DNA from: Phenylobacterium sp.
GTDB lineage: Bacteria; Pseudomonadota; Alphaproteobacteria; Caulobacterales; Caulobacteraceae
DNA: 36,207 nucleotides
Direction: 5' to 3'
NCBI RefSeq assembly: GCF_030651755.1
Contig: NZ_JAUSBZ010000082.1
Span: forward strand, 1 to 36,207
Every line of letters begins with the position of its first letter. Positions within the stretch are counted from its first letter, which is position 1. This document shows positions 17,731-25,312 of the stretch, piece by piece. The notes under the pieces are model-generated. The model was not told where the DNA came from and made no database searches. It saw nothing but the letters and a program-made list of their open reading frames with translations. A program made the translations under genes and the position numbers.

Positions 17731-19224
17731 TCAGCCCGAGGTCTGGAGGTGGCTCCAGGCCTCGGCGGCCTCGTCGGCTGTGCCCGAGGCGTCCACTCGA
17801 ACCCAGTCGATCAGCCCGATCTCATAGTCGAGTTGCTTGCGCAGGGTCTCCACTGTGGCGTCCGACGCGTCGCCATGGCGGGCGTCGATCCGCGCGGCCA
17901 GGATCTCCACCGGCGCCTCAAGCCACACCCCGTCGAAGGCGACCCCGGAACGGGCCGCCTGCGCCTCGGCCCGGCGGCGCAGGTCTGGTGAGATGAAAGT
18001 CGCGTCCAGCACCACGGACCGGCCCGCGGCTAGGGCCTGTCCCGCCTCACTGAACAGCGTGTCATAGACCTGCTCATAGAAGCCCGGCCCATAGGCGCTG
18101 GCCGGCAGGCGGCTGTCGGGGGCGACCCCCATGAGCCGCTTGCGGACCTCATCGGTGCGCAGGACGATCGCCCCAGGCGCAGCCCCGATCCCCGGCGCCA
18201 CCAGCCGCGCGAAGGTCGACTTGCCGGTCCCCGACACGCCGCCGACCGCCAGCAGCCGGGCCGGCGGCGGCGACAGGTGCGCCAGGGCCGCGTCGAGATA
18301 GGCGCTGGCGGCGGCGTCATCGCCGGTATGAGCCCACACATGGGCGCGGACCGCCGCACGGACCGACATCATCAAAGGCAGGGTCGCCAGGCCATCCCAC
18401 AGTTCGGGCCCGAAGCTGCGGGCGGCCTCGTCCAGATAGGCCGACAGCACCCGAACCGCCGCATCTCGCCTGCGACGAAAATCAAGGTCCATCAGCAGGA
18501 AGGCGATATCGTACTGGACGTCCACGTCCGACAGGGTGTCGTTGAACTCGATGCAGTCGAACAGGATCGGCCGCCCGTCCTCCAGCAGGATGTTCCCCAG
18601 GTGGAGATCCCCGTGGCAATGGCGGGCGAAGCCGCCCAGGGCCCGAGCGTCCAGCAGCGCTTCATGCTGGAAGAAGGCGGCGCTAGTGCACGCAACCACG
18701 GCCTCCACCCGCTCAGACCCCAGGCGCGGGGCCAGCTGGCGCAGCAGATGGGCGTTGGAATCGATGGTGAACTTCAGCGCCCGCCCGCCCCCGCCCTCCG
18801 GCCGCAGCGGCGCTGCGGCATGGAAGCCCGCGATGGTTCGTCCCAGACTGTCGGCCAGGGCGCCGTCCACCGCCCAGGTCTGGGCCGAGAGCACGGCGGT
18901 CTCGTCGAAGCGGCGCATTTCCAGGGCGAGTTCGACCGGCTCGCCCTCCCCATCGAACTCCAGACCGCCATCCGCGGCGCGGGTGATGACGCGCACGGCG
19001 CGATAGATATCCGGCGCTGCGGCCCGATTGAATCGCAGCTCCCGATCCAGAGCCCAGCGGCGCAGCTCCAGGGTGGAATAGTCCAAATAGCCGAGGTCCA
19101 GCCGTCGTTTGACCTTGAAGGCGCGCTCCGGCGTCAGGAAGACCCGGGCGCAGGCGGTGTCGATCCGCCGCTCAGCCTGGCCTTCCAGCCAGGCGGCGAC
19201 CTCGGCCTCTTCAGGGTCAATCAA
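17731..19224 (-). CDS. bifunctional aminoglycoside-phosphotransferase-like / P-loop kinase protein
   Basis: A 497-residue, two-domain cytoplasmic protein. Residues about 1-310 are an APH/choline-kinase-like domain with the catalytic loop HGDLHLGN (204-211) and metal-binding FDCIEFND (222-229). Residues about 322-497 are a P-loop kinase domain with Walker A GVSGTGKST (329-337), then RTDEVRKRLMG and the VVLDATFISPDLR region typical of zeta-toxin / gluconate-kinase-like AAA_33 domains. This domain order is a known, widespread fusion family of unknown substrate; antibiotic resistance should not be inferred. It lies 12 bases downstream of pdxH on the same strand, so the two probably form one transcript. 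Confidence 0.85.
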   Translation of the reverse strand: MIDPEEAEVAAWLEGQAERRIDTACARVFLTPERAFKVKRRLDLGYLDYSTLELRRWALDRELRFNRAAAPDIYRAVRVITRAADGGLEFDGEGEPVELALEMRRFDETAVLSAQTWAVDGALADSLGRTIAGFHAAAPLRPEGGGGRALKFTIDSNAHLLRQLAPRLGSERVEAVVACTSAAFFQHEALLDARALGGFARHCHGDLHLGNILLEDGRPILFDCIEFNDTLSDVDVQYDIAFLLMDLDFRRRRDAAVRVLSAYLDEAARSFGPELWDGLATLPLMMSVRAAVRAHVWAHTGDDAAASAYLDAALAHLSPPPARLLAVGGVSGTGKSTFARLVAPGIGAAPGAIVLRTDEVRKRLMGVAPDSRLPASAYGPGFYEQVYDTLFSEAGQALAAGRSVVLDATFISPDLRRRAEAQAARSGVAFDGVWLEAPVEILAARIDARHGDASDATVETLRKQLDYEIGLIDWVRVDASGTADEAAEAWSHLQTSG

Positions 19225-19236
19225 GACGCGCGTCCA

Positions 19237-19911
19237 TCAGGGATAGAGGCGCTCGGTGGTCCACCCACCGCTGGCCCGACGGAAGACCAGCCGCTCATGC
19301 AGCCGGAAGGGACGATCACGCCAGAACTCGATGGCCTCGGGCGACAGGCGGAAGCCTGACCAATGAGGGGGGCGCGCCACCTTGCCCAGGCCAAACCGAA
19401 GTCCGGCCTCGGCGATGCGCTTCTCCAGGGCCAGGCGGTCAGGCAGCGTGCGAGACTGCTCCGAGGCCCAGGCGCCGAGTTGGGAGGCCCGCGCCCGCGT
19501 GGCGAAATAGGCGTCGGCCTCAGCCGCGCTCACGGGGCTGATGGCGCCGCGCACCCGCACCTGACGGCGCAGAGACTTCCAATGGAACAGAAGGGCCGCG
19601 CGGGGGTTTTCGGCCAGTTGCCGGCCCTTGGCGCTTTCCAGGTTGGTGTAGAAGACAAAACCGTCGGCATCGACGTCCTTCAGCAACACCATGCGCATGT
19701 CCGGCGCGCCATCAGCGTCGGCGGTGGCCAGGGCCATGGCGTTGGGATCGTTGGGCTCCTTGGCGCCAGCCTCCCTCAGCCATTCGGCGAACAGGGCGAA
19801 CGGATCGTCCTCAGACAACAGCGGCGGCGGCTCGGCCTTGGTGACCTGGGCCACATAGTCATCCTCGCTGGGCGAGGCGGGAATGAGCGAGTCTTCAGGG
19901 CGCTTTGACAT
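19237..19911 (-). CDS. pdxH: pyridoxamine 5'-phosphate oxidase
   Basis: A 224-residue FMN enzyme that oxidises pyridoxamine or pyridoxine 5'-phosphate to pyridoxal phosphate, the last step of vitamin B6 synthesis and salvage. Signature parts are [27 protein letters not shown] cut through the N-terminal barrel, [13 protein letters not shown], the FMN/substrate segment [14 protein letters not shown], and the C-terminus HWSGFRLSP and [15 protein letters not shown]. The length matches the family. The gene is divergent from a DnaJ-like gene across 83 bases and is followed at 12 bases by the APH/P-loop fusion gene. Confidence 0.95.
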   Translation of the reverse strand: MSKRPEDSLIPASPSEDDYVAQVTKAEPPPLLSEDDPFALFAEWLREAGAKEPNDPNAMALATADADGAPDMRMVLLKDVDADGFVFYTNLESAKGRQLAENPRAALLFHWKSLRRQVRVRGAISPVSAAEADAYFATRARASQLGAWASEQSRTLPDRLALEKRIAEAGLRFGLGKVARPPHWSGFRLSPEAIEFWRDRPFRLHERLVFRRASGGWTTERLYP

Positions 19912-19953
19912 GACGCTCGCCCTATAGCGCGCAGTCGCAGGTCCGTCAGGGGT

Positions 19954-19968
19954 TTAACGCGCCGTTGA
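19954..19968. promoter_or_regulatory. CtrA-like site between pdxH and the DnaJ-like gene
   Basis: TTAA (19954-19957), seven bases, then TTGA (19965-19968) differs in one position from the Caulobacter CtrA consensus TTAA-N7-TTAA. It lies 26 bases upstream of the DnaJ-like start codon and 43 bases from the pdxH start. A single near-match in a short gap is weak evidence for cell-cycle control. Confidence 0.3.
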
Positions 19969-19994
19969 CCGCCTTCGTCTTAGGAATCGGAACC

Positions 19995-20705
19995 ATGAGC
20001 GGGACCGATCACGCCATGTCACCGCGCCAGGCGCGCGAACTGCTCGGCGTGACCCGCGAGGCCTCGCCCGGGGAGCTGCGCCGCGCCTTTCGCCAGCGCG
20101 CCAAGGCGGTGCATCCTGACCGCGCGGGAGGCGACGCCGAGGCCTTTCGACAGACGGTGCTGGCCTACGACCTGCTGCGGCTGCCGCCCCCCGAGGGCCT
20201 GATCCACCAGCCGCCCGCGACCCAGATTCGTCCCTGGGCTGCTCGCGAGGCCAACGTCCTCAACATCTCTCCCTTGAAGGCTGTCCACGGGGGCGAGGTC
20301 GAGCACACCCTGGCCGATGGTCGACGGCTGAGAATTCGCGCGCCGGCCGGCCTTCGCAGCGGCGACCGGCTACGCGCCGGCGGTCAGGTGCTGAACGTCG
20401 CCGTGCGCGGCGATGGTCGGCTGATGGTGCGGGGCGATGATCTCTGGCTGACCGCTCACTTGGAGCGCGCGCTTCTCGATCAGGGTGGGCGGGTCCGCCT
20501 GGACACCCCGCTTGGTCCAAGGGACGTCTGGATCACCCGCAAGGCTGTTGAGCGAGGGCTCATCCGGCTTCCCGGCGAGGGCCTGCCCGCCCGGGGACGG
20601 CGCCGCCAAGGCGACCTGTTCATCCGCCTTCAGGCCGCCAGCGACACCGCCTCCAGTGCGGCGCGCACCCTGCTCAGGCGCTTCGCCGCGGCCTGGGCGG
20701 CGTGA
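19995..20705 (+). CDS. DnaJ-like co-chaperone (J domain plus C-terminal substrate domain)
   Basis: About 236 residues. The N-terminal J domain (residues 9-65) carries the HPD tripeptide at 40-42, needed to stimulate DnaK ATPase activity. The rest resembles the DnaJ C-terminal beta-sandwich domains (SPLKAVHGGEVEHTL, IRAPAGLRSGDRLRAGGQ, LDTPLGPRDVWITRKAV, GEGLPARGRRRQGDLFIRLQ). There is no zinc-finger Cys cluster and no Gly/Phe linker, so it is closer to a compact CbpA/DjlA-type protein than to housekeeping DnaJ. ATG 19995 is preceded by GGAATCGG; ATG 20016 is a possible alternative. The client or partner DnaK is not encoded nearby. Confidence 0.8.
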   Translation: MSGTDHAMSPRQARELLGVTREASPGELRRAFRQRAKAVHPDRAGGDAEAFRQTVLAYDLLRLPPPEGLIHQPPATQIRPWAAREANVLNISPLKAVHGGEVEHTLADGRRLRIRAPAGLRSGDRLRAGGQVLNVAVRGDGRLMVRGDDLWLTAHLERALLDQGGRVRLDTPLGPRDVWITRKAVERGLIRLPGEGLPARGRRRQGDLFIRLQAASDTASSAARTLLRRFAAAWAA

Positions 20706-20708
20706 TCC

Positions 20709-20975
20709 TCAGTCCTCCCGATCCCGATCGGTGATGTTGAAATTCACGTCCAGATCGAAGTCATAGACGCCATCGGCGCACTTGGCGTCCTCGACCTCAT
20801 AGCCCTCAAGCACCCCGTCATCTTCTTCCCGCTCGATCTCGCGTGGGTCACTGCAGCCCACGGCCGCCAGGGCCGCCATCACGCTGGCGCGCTCTTCAGC
20901 CGAGGGCGGTGCGTCGGCGAAGCTTGCTCCGGCGGGCAGCAGAAGAGCGGCGATGGAAAGAACAACCAGACGCAT
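20709..20975 (-). CDS. small secreted PepSY-like protein
   Basis: An 88-residue protein. It is read from ATG 20975, which has AGGAG about 10 bases upstream, rather than from the earlier ATG 21002. A signal peptide (MRLVVLSIAALLLPAGASFA) leads to the mature part: SAEERASVMAALAAVGC, an acidic EREEDDGVLEGYEVEDAKCADG segment and a strand-like VYDFDLDVNFNITDRD end. The helix-then-sheet pattern with YEVE...DG...YDFDLD is that of PepSY-type domains, which in known cases inhibit or modulate enzymes in the envelope. Two Cys, around residues 40 and 65, could form a disulfide. It ends 3 bases from the convergent DnaJ-like gene. Confidence 0.65.
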   Translation of the reverse strand: MRLVVLSIAALLLPAGASFADAPPSAEERASVMAALAAVGCSDPREIEREEDDGVLEGYEVEDAKCADGVYDFDLDVNFNITDRDRED

Positions 20976-21082
20976 AGGTGCGAACTCCTGACGTAATTTC
21001 ATGCCTAGACAGTGCGTCTGAGACGGATGGGTTCCCCATCCCAGGCGTGGCGCCAGACCGGAAATGCGCTAAGAGCGCGGCT

Positions 21083-22204
21083 ATGTCGCACAACACATTT
21101 GGTCATCTGTTCCGCGTGACAACCTGGGGCGAAAGCCATGGGCCGGCCCTGGGCTGCGTCGTGGATGGCTGCCCCGCAGGACTGTCGCTGACACCCGAGG
21201 ATGTGCAGGTCTGGCTCGACCAGCGCCGCCCAGGGCAAGGCAAGTTCGTCACCCAGCGGCAGGAGCCGGACGCCGTGCGCATCCTCTCAGGGGTGTTCGA
21301 GGATGAGCGGACCGGCGGCCCCGTCACCACCGGCACGCCGATCTCCATGATGATCGAGAACACCGATCAGCGCAGCCGCGACTATTCAGAGATCGCCCAG
21401 GCCTTCCGTCCCGGCCATGCGGACTATCCCTATTTCGCCAAGTACGGCGTTCGCGACTATCGGGGCGGGGGTCGGGCCTCGGCCCGTGAAACCGCCGCCC
21501 GGGTGGCGGCCGGCGCGGTGGCGCGAAAGATCCTGGCGGGCGTCACCATCCGCGCCGCGGTCGTCCAGATCGGCCCACACGAGATCAATCGCGCCCGCTT
21601 CGACTGGGATGAGACCCGCAACAACCCCTTCTGGTGCCCGGACGTCGGGACGGTCGCGGTCTGGGAAGAGCACCTGGAAAAAGTTCGAAAGAGCGGCTCA
21701 TCCACCGGCGCTGTGGTCGAGGTCGCCGCAGAGGGGGCCCCAGCCGGCTGGGGGGCGCCGATCTATGGCAAGCTCGACGCGGAGTTGGCCGGCGCGCTGA
21801 TGTCCATCAACGCCGCCAAGGGCGTGGAAATTGGCGCAGGCTTCGCCTCGGCCGCCCTCTCAGGGGAAGAGAACGCCGACGAGATGCGTATGGGCAACGA
21901 TGGCCTGCCGGTCTTCCTGTCCAACAAGGCCGGCGGCGTCCTGGGCGGGATTTCCACAGGCCAGCCTGTGACGGCCCGCATCGCCTTCAAGCCCACCTCT
22001 TCCATCCTGACTCCCCGTCGCAGCATCGATGAAGCGGGCCAGGAGGTCGAGCTTCGCACCAAGGGTCGTCATGATCCCTGCGTCGGGATTCGCGCCGTTC
22101 CGGTGGTCGAGGCCATGGTCGCCTGTGTTCTGGCTGACGCCTTCCTCCGCCACAGGGCTCAGGCTGGGGAGGGGCGCTTTGTTCCGGGGGCGCCGCCGCC
22201 CTAG
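21083..22204 (+). CDS. aroC: chorismate synthase
   Basis: A 373-residue enzyme that converts EPSP to chorismate with reduced FMN, the final shikimate-pathway step. ATG 21083 is chosen because [20 protein letters not shown] is the standard N-terminus; the frame is open further upstream without family sequence. Other signatures are [50 protein letters not shown] (cut across the FMN-binding region), GGISTGQP and the ending [17 protein letters not shown]. The first pathway gene, aroG, is only 3.4 kb away but in a separate unit. No aromatic leader peptide was found in front of aroC. Confidence 0.97.
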   Translation: MSHNTFGHLFRVTTWGESHGPALGCVVDGCPAGLSLTPEDVQVWLDQRRPGQGKFVTQRQEPDAVRILSGVFEDERTGGPVTTGTPISMMIENTDQRSRDYSEIAQAFRPGHADYPYFAKYGVRDYRGGGRASARETAARVAAGAVARKILAGVTIRAAVVQIGPHEINRARFDWDETRNNPFWCPDVGTVAVWEEHLEKVRKSGSSTGAVVEVAAEGAPAGWGAPIYGKLDAELAGALMSINAAKGVEIGAGFASAALSGEENADEMRMGNDGLPVFLSNKAGGVLGGISTGQPVTARIAFKPTSSILTPRRSIDEAGQEVELRTKGRHDPCVGIRAVPVVEAMVACVLADAFLRHRAQAGEGRFVPGAPPP

Positions 22205-22312
22205 ATCGGCTTTACCGACACCGTCAAAAATCCACGGTTTTCAGATTGACCGCGCGGCGGACTTGCCTGAAATGAGCCGCCCCGCGCGCGGGCGGCCCGC
22301 CTACCCTAGTGA

Positions 22313-22846
22313 TTGACCTCGAAAGACGGACCGTTGCGATACGAACTGCTCAGAATCCTCCTCGTCGACGACAACCACCACATGCGGGTGCTGTTGACTG
22401 AGATTCTGCGCGCCATCGGCGTTGTGCACATTCATGAGGGCGCCGACGGGGCCGAGGGCCTTCAGCAGTTGCGCAACCATCCCATCGACATTGTCATGAC
22501 CGACCTATCGATGCAGCCCCTCGACGGCATCGACTTCGTGCGCCTGCTACGCAACGCCCAGGACAGCCCCAATCAGATGGTTCCGGTCATTATGATCACC
22601 GGCCATTCGACCATGCGCCGGGTGGCGGAGGCCCGCGACGCCGGGGTCAACGAATTCCTGGCCAAGCCCTTGACCGCCCGCGGCGTGCTGGAGCGCTTGA
22701 ACCGCATCGTTGAGCATCCGCGGCCCTTTGTCAGGACCCAGGACTATTTCGGTCCTGATCGCCGCCGCCGCGCTGATCCCGCCTTCGCCGGCCCCTGGCG
22801 GCGCAAGGATGACTCCCAGGTGTCCTTCTCCCACCAATTGGACTGA
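22313..22846 (+). CDS. single-domain response regulator with conserved basic tail
   Basis: About 170-177 residues: a CheY-like receiver plus a short tail. TTG 22313 and TTG 22334 are both possible starts; the second has a GA-rich stretch before it and gives LRYELLRILLVDDN. Acidic pocket DD follows the first strand, the phospho-acceptor is Asp64 (numbered from 22313) in MTDLSMQPLDG, with Thr in MITGHST and Lys in AKPLTARG. There is no DNA-binding domain. The tail RPFVRTQDYFGPDRRRR is a pattern seen repeatedly in alphaproteobacterial single-domain regulators, and it probably contacts a partner. No kinase gene is adjacent. Confidence 0.82.
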   Translation: MTSKDGPLRYELLRILLVDDNHHMRVLLTEILRAIGVVHIHEGADGAEGLQQLRNHPIDIVMTDLSMQPLDGIDFVRLLRNAQDSPNQMVPVIMITGHSTMRRVAEARDAGVNEFLAKPLTARGVLERLNRIVEHPRPFVRTQDYFGPDRRRRADPAFAGPWRRKDDSQVSFSHQLD

Positions 22847-22859
22847 TCCGCGCCGACCG

Positions 22860-22878
22860 ATCACCACCATTTGGTGAT
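22860..22878. promoter_or_regulatory. inverted repeat between the response regulator and the small lipoprotein gene
   Basis: ATCACCA (22860-22866) and TGGTGAT (22872-22878) form a perfect 7-bp inverted repeat with a 5-base spacer, followed by GTTTTG. It could be a weak terminator for the upstream regulator gene or an operator for the lipoprotein gene that starts 42 bases later. The sequence does not decide between them. Confidence 0.35.
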
Positions 22879-22919
22879 GTTTTGCGTATCTTGTGGGGCC
22901 GGACTCCGGGGGATTCATC

Positions 22920-23141
22920 ATGTCTGCGACTCTGCTTCTGCGCCTGAGCCTCATCGGCGTCCTGGCCCTCAGCCAGGCCGGCTGCCTGGCGGCGGCTGTC
23001 GTGGGTACGACGGCCGGGGTCGCCATCGGCGTCACCGGCGCAGCCGTAGGGGCTACCGCGAAGGGGGTCGGCATGGCCGCCGGCGCGGTGATTCCTGGCG
23101 GGGATGACGAGGACGATCGCAAGGACCGTCGCAACCGCTAG
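22920..23141 (+). CDS. small glycine-zipper lipoprotein
   Basis: A 73-residue protein starting at ATG 22920, with GGGGGA 6 bases upstream. The signal peptide ends in lipobox SQAGC (Cys22). The mature part is an alternating Gly/Ala/Val stretch (VVGTTAGVAIGVTGAAVGATAKGVGMAAGAVIPGG, in pieces), the glycine-zipper pattern that packs helices in membranes. It ends in a charged tail DDEDDRKDRRNR. Relatives of this shape are outer-membrane lipoproteins of unknown job. Its TAG overlaps the stop codon of the convergent queD gene through a shared CTAG. Confidence 0.7.
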   Translation: MSATLLLRLSLIGVLALSQAGCLAAAVVGTTAGVAIGVTGAAVGATAKGVGMAAGAVIPGGDDEDDRKDRRNR

Positions 23142-23509
23142 AGGTTCAGCGCGCAGCTTTCGCCGATGGTCGGACGCGAGACCCTGACCCGCACCAGCCC
23201 CGGGAACGGAGTCTTCAGCCGCTCCGCGAAATAGAGGCAGAGGTTTTCCAGGGTCGGGCTCTCCAGCCCAGGCTTCTCATTCAGAAGCCCATGATCCAGT
23301 TCGAGCGCTACAGCGCGCAACACGCCGTCAAGTTCGGCCAGGTCAGCGACCCAGCCCACAGGCGCCTGGGGAACGCCCGCCACAGTGGCCTCCACCTGGA
23401 AGGAATGGCCGTGCAGACGGGTATAGGGGCTCTGGGCCGGGCCGTCAGGGAGATAGTGGGCCGCATCGAAGGTCGCGACCTTGGTGATTTCAAAGATATG
23501 CGATGTCAT
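23138..23509 (-). CDS. queD: QueD-like 6-carboxytetrahydropterin synthase, Cys-lacking variant
   Basis: A 123-residue enzyme of the PTPS/QueD family, last of three genes in the 7-deazaguanine (queuosine precursor) pathway. QueD makes 6-carboxytetrahydropterin from dihydroneopterin triphosphate. Zinc ligands are His18 (FDAAH), His33 and His35 (LHGHSF). The conserved Glu near the end is in TIGESCAL, and AELD and ELDHGLLNE match the helical core. In E. coli QueD the catalytic Cys27 lies four residues before the HGH motif; here that residue is Tyr29, in SPYTRLHGH. ATG 23509 is chosen because upstream residues have no family match. It starts 38 bases after queE. Confidence 0.87.
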   Translation of the reverse strand: MTSHIFEITKVATFDAAHYLPDGPAQSPYTRLHGHSFQVEATVAGVPQAPVGWVADLAELDGVLRAVALELDHGLLNEKPGLESPTLENLCLYFAERLKTPFPGLVRVRVSRPTIGESCALNL

Positions 23510-23547
23510 TGCCGCGCGCTCAGGCGATCCGTCCAGCCATACGGCCG

Positions 23548-24180
23548 TCAGGGAATGCCCAGATATTTGTGGGTTTGCACGCTTAAACGCCACTGAGGGT
23601 GGGCGAGGCAATAGGCGATCGCCGCTTCGGTGTTGGCCGCGCGGTCCGGCCCGTCCATGGGCTGGAGATAGAAGCGTTCAAAATCCAGGGCCGCAAACTG
23701 CTGCGGATCGACGCCGGATTGCGGAAAGACCAGCTTCAGCTCCTGGCCTGAGGTCTGGACGACGGCCGCCTGGGCCTTGGGGCTGACGCAGATCCAGTCG
23801 ATCCCCGCCGGCGCGGCCAGGGTGCCGTTGGTCTCCACGGCGATGGTGAAACCCCGGGCGTGCAAGGCCCCAATCAGCGGGCCGTCAAGCTGTAGCAACG
23901 GCTCTCCGCCGGTGCAGACGACCAGACGATTTTCGAGGCCCCCGGTCCAGGCCAGGGCGACGGCGTCGGCCAGAGCGTCAGCATCAGCGAACCGGCCTCC
24001 GCCCGGGCCGTCCATTCCGACAAAATCGGTGTCGCAGAAGGTGCAGACCGCTCGCGCGCGGTCGATCTCCCGGCCAGACCAGAGATTGCAGCCCGCGAAC
24101 CGACAGAAGACGGCGGGTCGGCCGGCCTGGCCCCCCTCTCCCTGTAGGGTCAGGAAGATTTCCTTGACGGAATAGGTCAC
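23548..24180 (-). CDS. queE: 7-carboxy-7-deazaguanine synthase (radical SAM)
   Basis: A 210-residue radical S-adenosylmethionine enzyme that rearranges 6-carboxytetrahydropterin to 7-carboxy-7-deazaguanine. The N-terminus [29 protein letters not shown] (in pieces) leads into the iron-sulfur motif C-x14-C-x2-C (GCNLW...VCTFCDTDF), the spacing particular to QueE rather than the usual C-x3-C-x2-C. TGGEPLLQ is the SAM-binding strand. GTG 24180 is chosen as the start because it overlaps the queC stop by 4 bases (GTGA), giving translational coupling and a family-length protein. The upstream frame is queC antisense-free spillover without matches. Confidence 0.94.
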   Translation of the reverse strand: MTYSVKEIFLTLQGEGGQAGRPAVFCRFAGCNLWSGREIDRARAVCTFCDTDFVGMDGPGGGRFADADALADAVALAWTGGLENRLVVCTGGEPLLQLDGPLIGALHARGFTIAVETNGTLAAPAGIDWICVSPKAQAAVVQTSGQELKLVFPQSGVDPQQFAALDFERFYLQPMDGPDRAANTEAAIAYCLAHPQWRLSVQTHKYLGIP

Positions 24181-24917
24181 GCCGCGAGCTCCGGGCGCCC
24201 CTGCGCCACCCACTCATGCCAGCCGCGCGCGCGCAGGTCGCAGGCCGGACAGTCCCCGCAGCCGTGGCCCCAGTCGTGGCGCAGCCCGCGCTCGCCGCGA
24301 TAGCAGGTATGGCTCTCCTCGCAGATCAGCGCCACCAGGGCCTCGCCGCCCAGACCCTTGGCCAGAGCCCAGGTCTGCGCCTTGGTGAGCGACATCAGCG
24401 GCGTCTGGATGCGGAAATCCTGCGCCATGCCGAGGTTGAGGGCGTGCTCCAGGGCCTCGATCGTGTCGCGCCGACAGTCGGGATAGCCGGAGAAGTCGGT
24501 CTCGCACATGCCGCCGACCAGATCCCGCACGCCACGACGGTCCGCCAGGGCGGCCCCATAGGTCAGGAAGACGAGATTTCGCCCGGGAACGAAGGTCGAG
24601 GGCAGACCCTTGTCGGTCACCTCAAAGGCCCGCTCGGCGGTCATGGCCGTTTCGGCGATCGCCCCGAACCCTGTCAGGTCCACCAGGTGGTCAGGACCCA
24701 ACCGCTGGGCCCAGGCCGGCGTCTGGTTCGCCATAGCCTCGCGGACCACCTGACGGGCGGTCATTTCAACGGCGTGACGCTGACCATAGTCGAAACCCAC
24801 CGTCTCCACCTGGTCGTACCGGGAAAGCGCCCAGGCCAGACAGACCGAGGAGTCCTGGCCCCCGGAAAACAGCACGAGGGCGCGCCTGTCGCGATCAGTG
24901 TCAGTCATCTCCCCCAT
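24177..24917 (-). CDS. queC: 7-cyano-7-deazaguanine (preQ0) synthase
   Basis: An ATP-dependent enzyme that converts 7-carboxy-7-deazaguanine to preQ0, the common precursor of queuosine and other deazapurines. The PP-loop [18 protein letters not shown] is at the N-terminus. The zinc-binding cluster is near the end ([10 protein letters not shown], then [14 protein letters not shown]). Other family parts are [11 protein letters not shown] and [18 protein letters not shown]. The start is uncertain. ATG 24917 is used here, 24908 is also possible, and ATG 24962, with GAGGGG three bases before it, would add 15 residues with no family match. It heads the queC-queE-queD unit. No preQ1 riboswitch was recognised upstream. 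Confidence 0.94.
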   Translation of the reverse strand: MGEMTDTDRDRRALVLFSGGQDSSVCLAWALSRYDQVETVGFDYGQRHAVEMTARQVVREAMANQTPAWAQRLGPDHLVDLTGFGAIAETAMTAERAFEVTDKGLPSTFVPGRNLVFLTYGAALADRRGVRDLVGGMCETDFSGYPDCRRDTIEALEHALNLGMAQDFRIQTPLMSLTKAQTWALAKGLGGEALVALICEESHTCYRGERGLRHDWGHGCGDCPACDLRARGWHEWVAQGRPELAA

Positions 24918-25312
24918 ATGCGCGTGCAGGCGCCCGAGGGGAAGTCTGTCCTGTTTCGCCATTGCCCCTCAGTCCCCCGGGGCGCGAGCCGATCCAGGAC
25001 CCTGCGCCACGAGCCTCTGACATCGGGCTTCGAATTTTCAGTACGCATCCGTAGCGGAAAGTTGGCGCCGGGAATCAGTTACGGATACAGGGAACCGCCG
25101 CATAACACCGGTCGGTTTTGTGCGTCGCGTTTGAAAGCGCGGTATTTCCGCCACGGCGGACGCAAACCTTCGCCATATTTGGCGCCTGAACGCAGATAAG
25201 TTTGACTGGCCCGCCGGTTGGAACGAGGTTCCCCGCCCTGATCGCCCTCCCCGGCGATCCTTGTCACAACATTGAAAACAACGAGCGGCGCCAAAGCCGC
25301 TTGGGAGGACTT
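24918..25312. other. shared upstream region of queC and the second TonB receptor
   Basis: This 395-base gap between divergent genes holds no convincing ORF. It contains three dyads: ATCCGTA / TACGGAT at 25047-25053 and 25080-25086 (26-base spacing), TCCGCC-AC-GGCGGA at 25147-25160, and GGAAC-GAG-GTTCC at 25220-25232. The last follows a GGTTGG word that also occurs in the dyad upstream of the other TonB receptor. Which, if any, bind regulators is unknown. Confidence 0.45.

Noticed and set aside
17731..19224. Antibiotic-resistance (aminoglycoside phosphotransferase) gene
   Set aside because: The APH-like domain is fused to a P-loop kinase in a common housekeeping-type family of unknown substrate; the HGDLHLGN loop alone does not imply resistance.
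22220..22241. Terminator after aroC (ACCGT ... ACGGT then TTT)
   Set aside because: Stem of only 5 bp with a 9-base loop and a short T-run; too weak to list as a feature.
24918..25100. preQ1 riboswitch upstream of queC
   Set aside because: Looked for the short H-type pseudoknot pattern with its A-rich tail; no convincing match on the minus strand.
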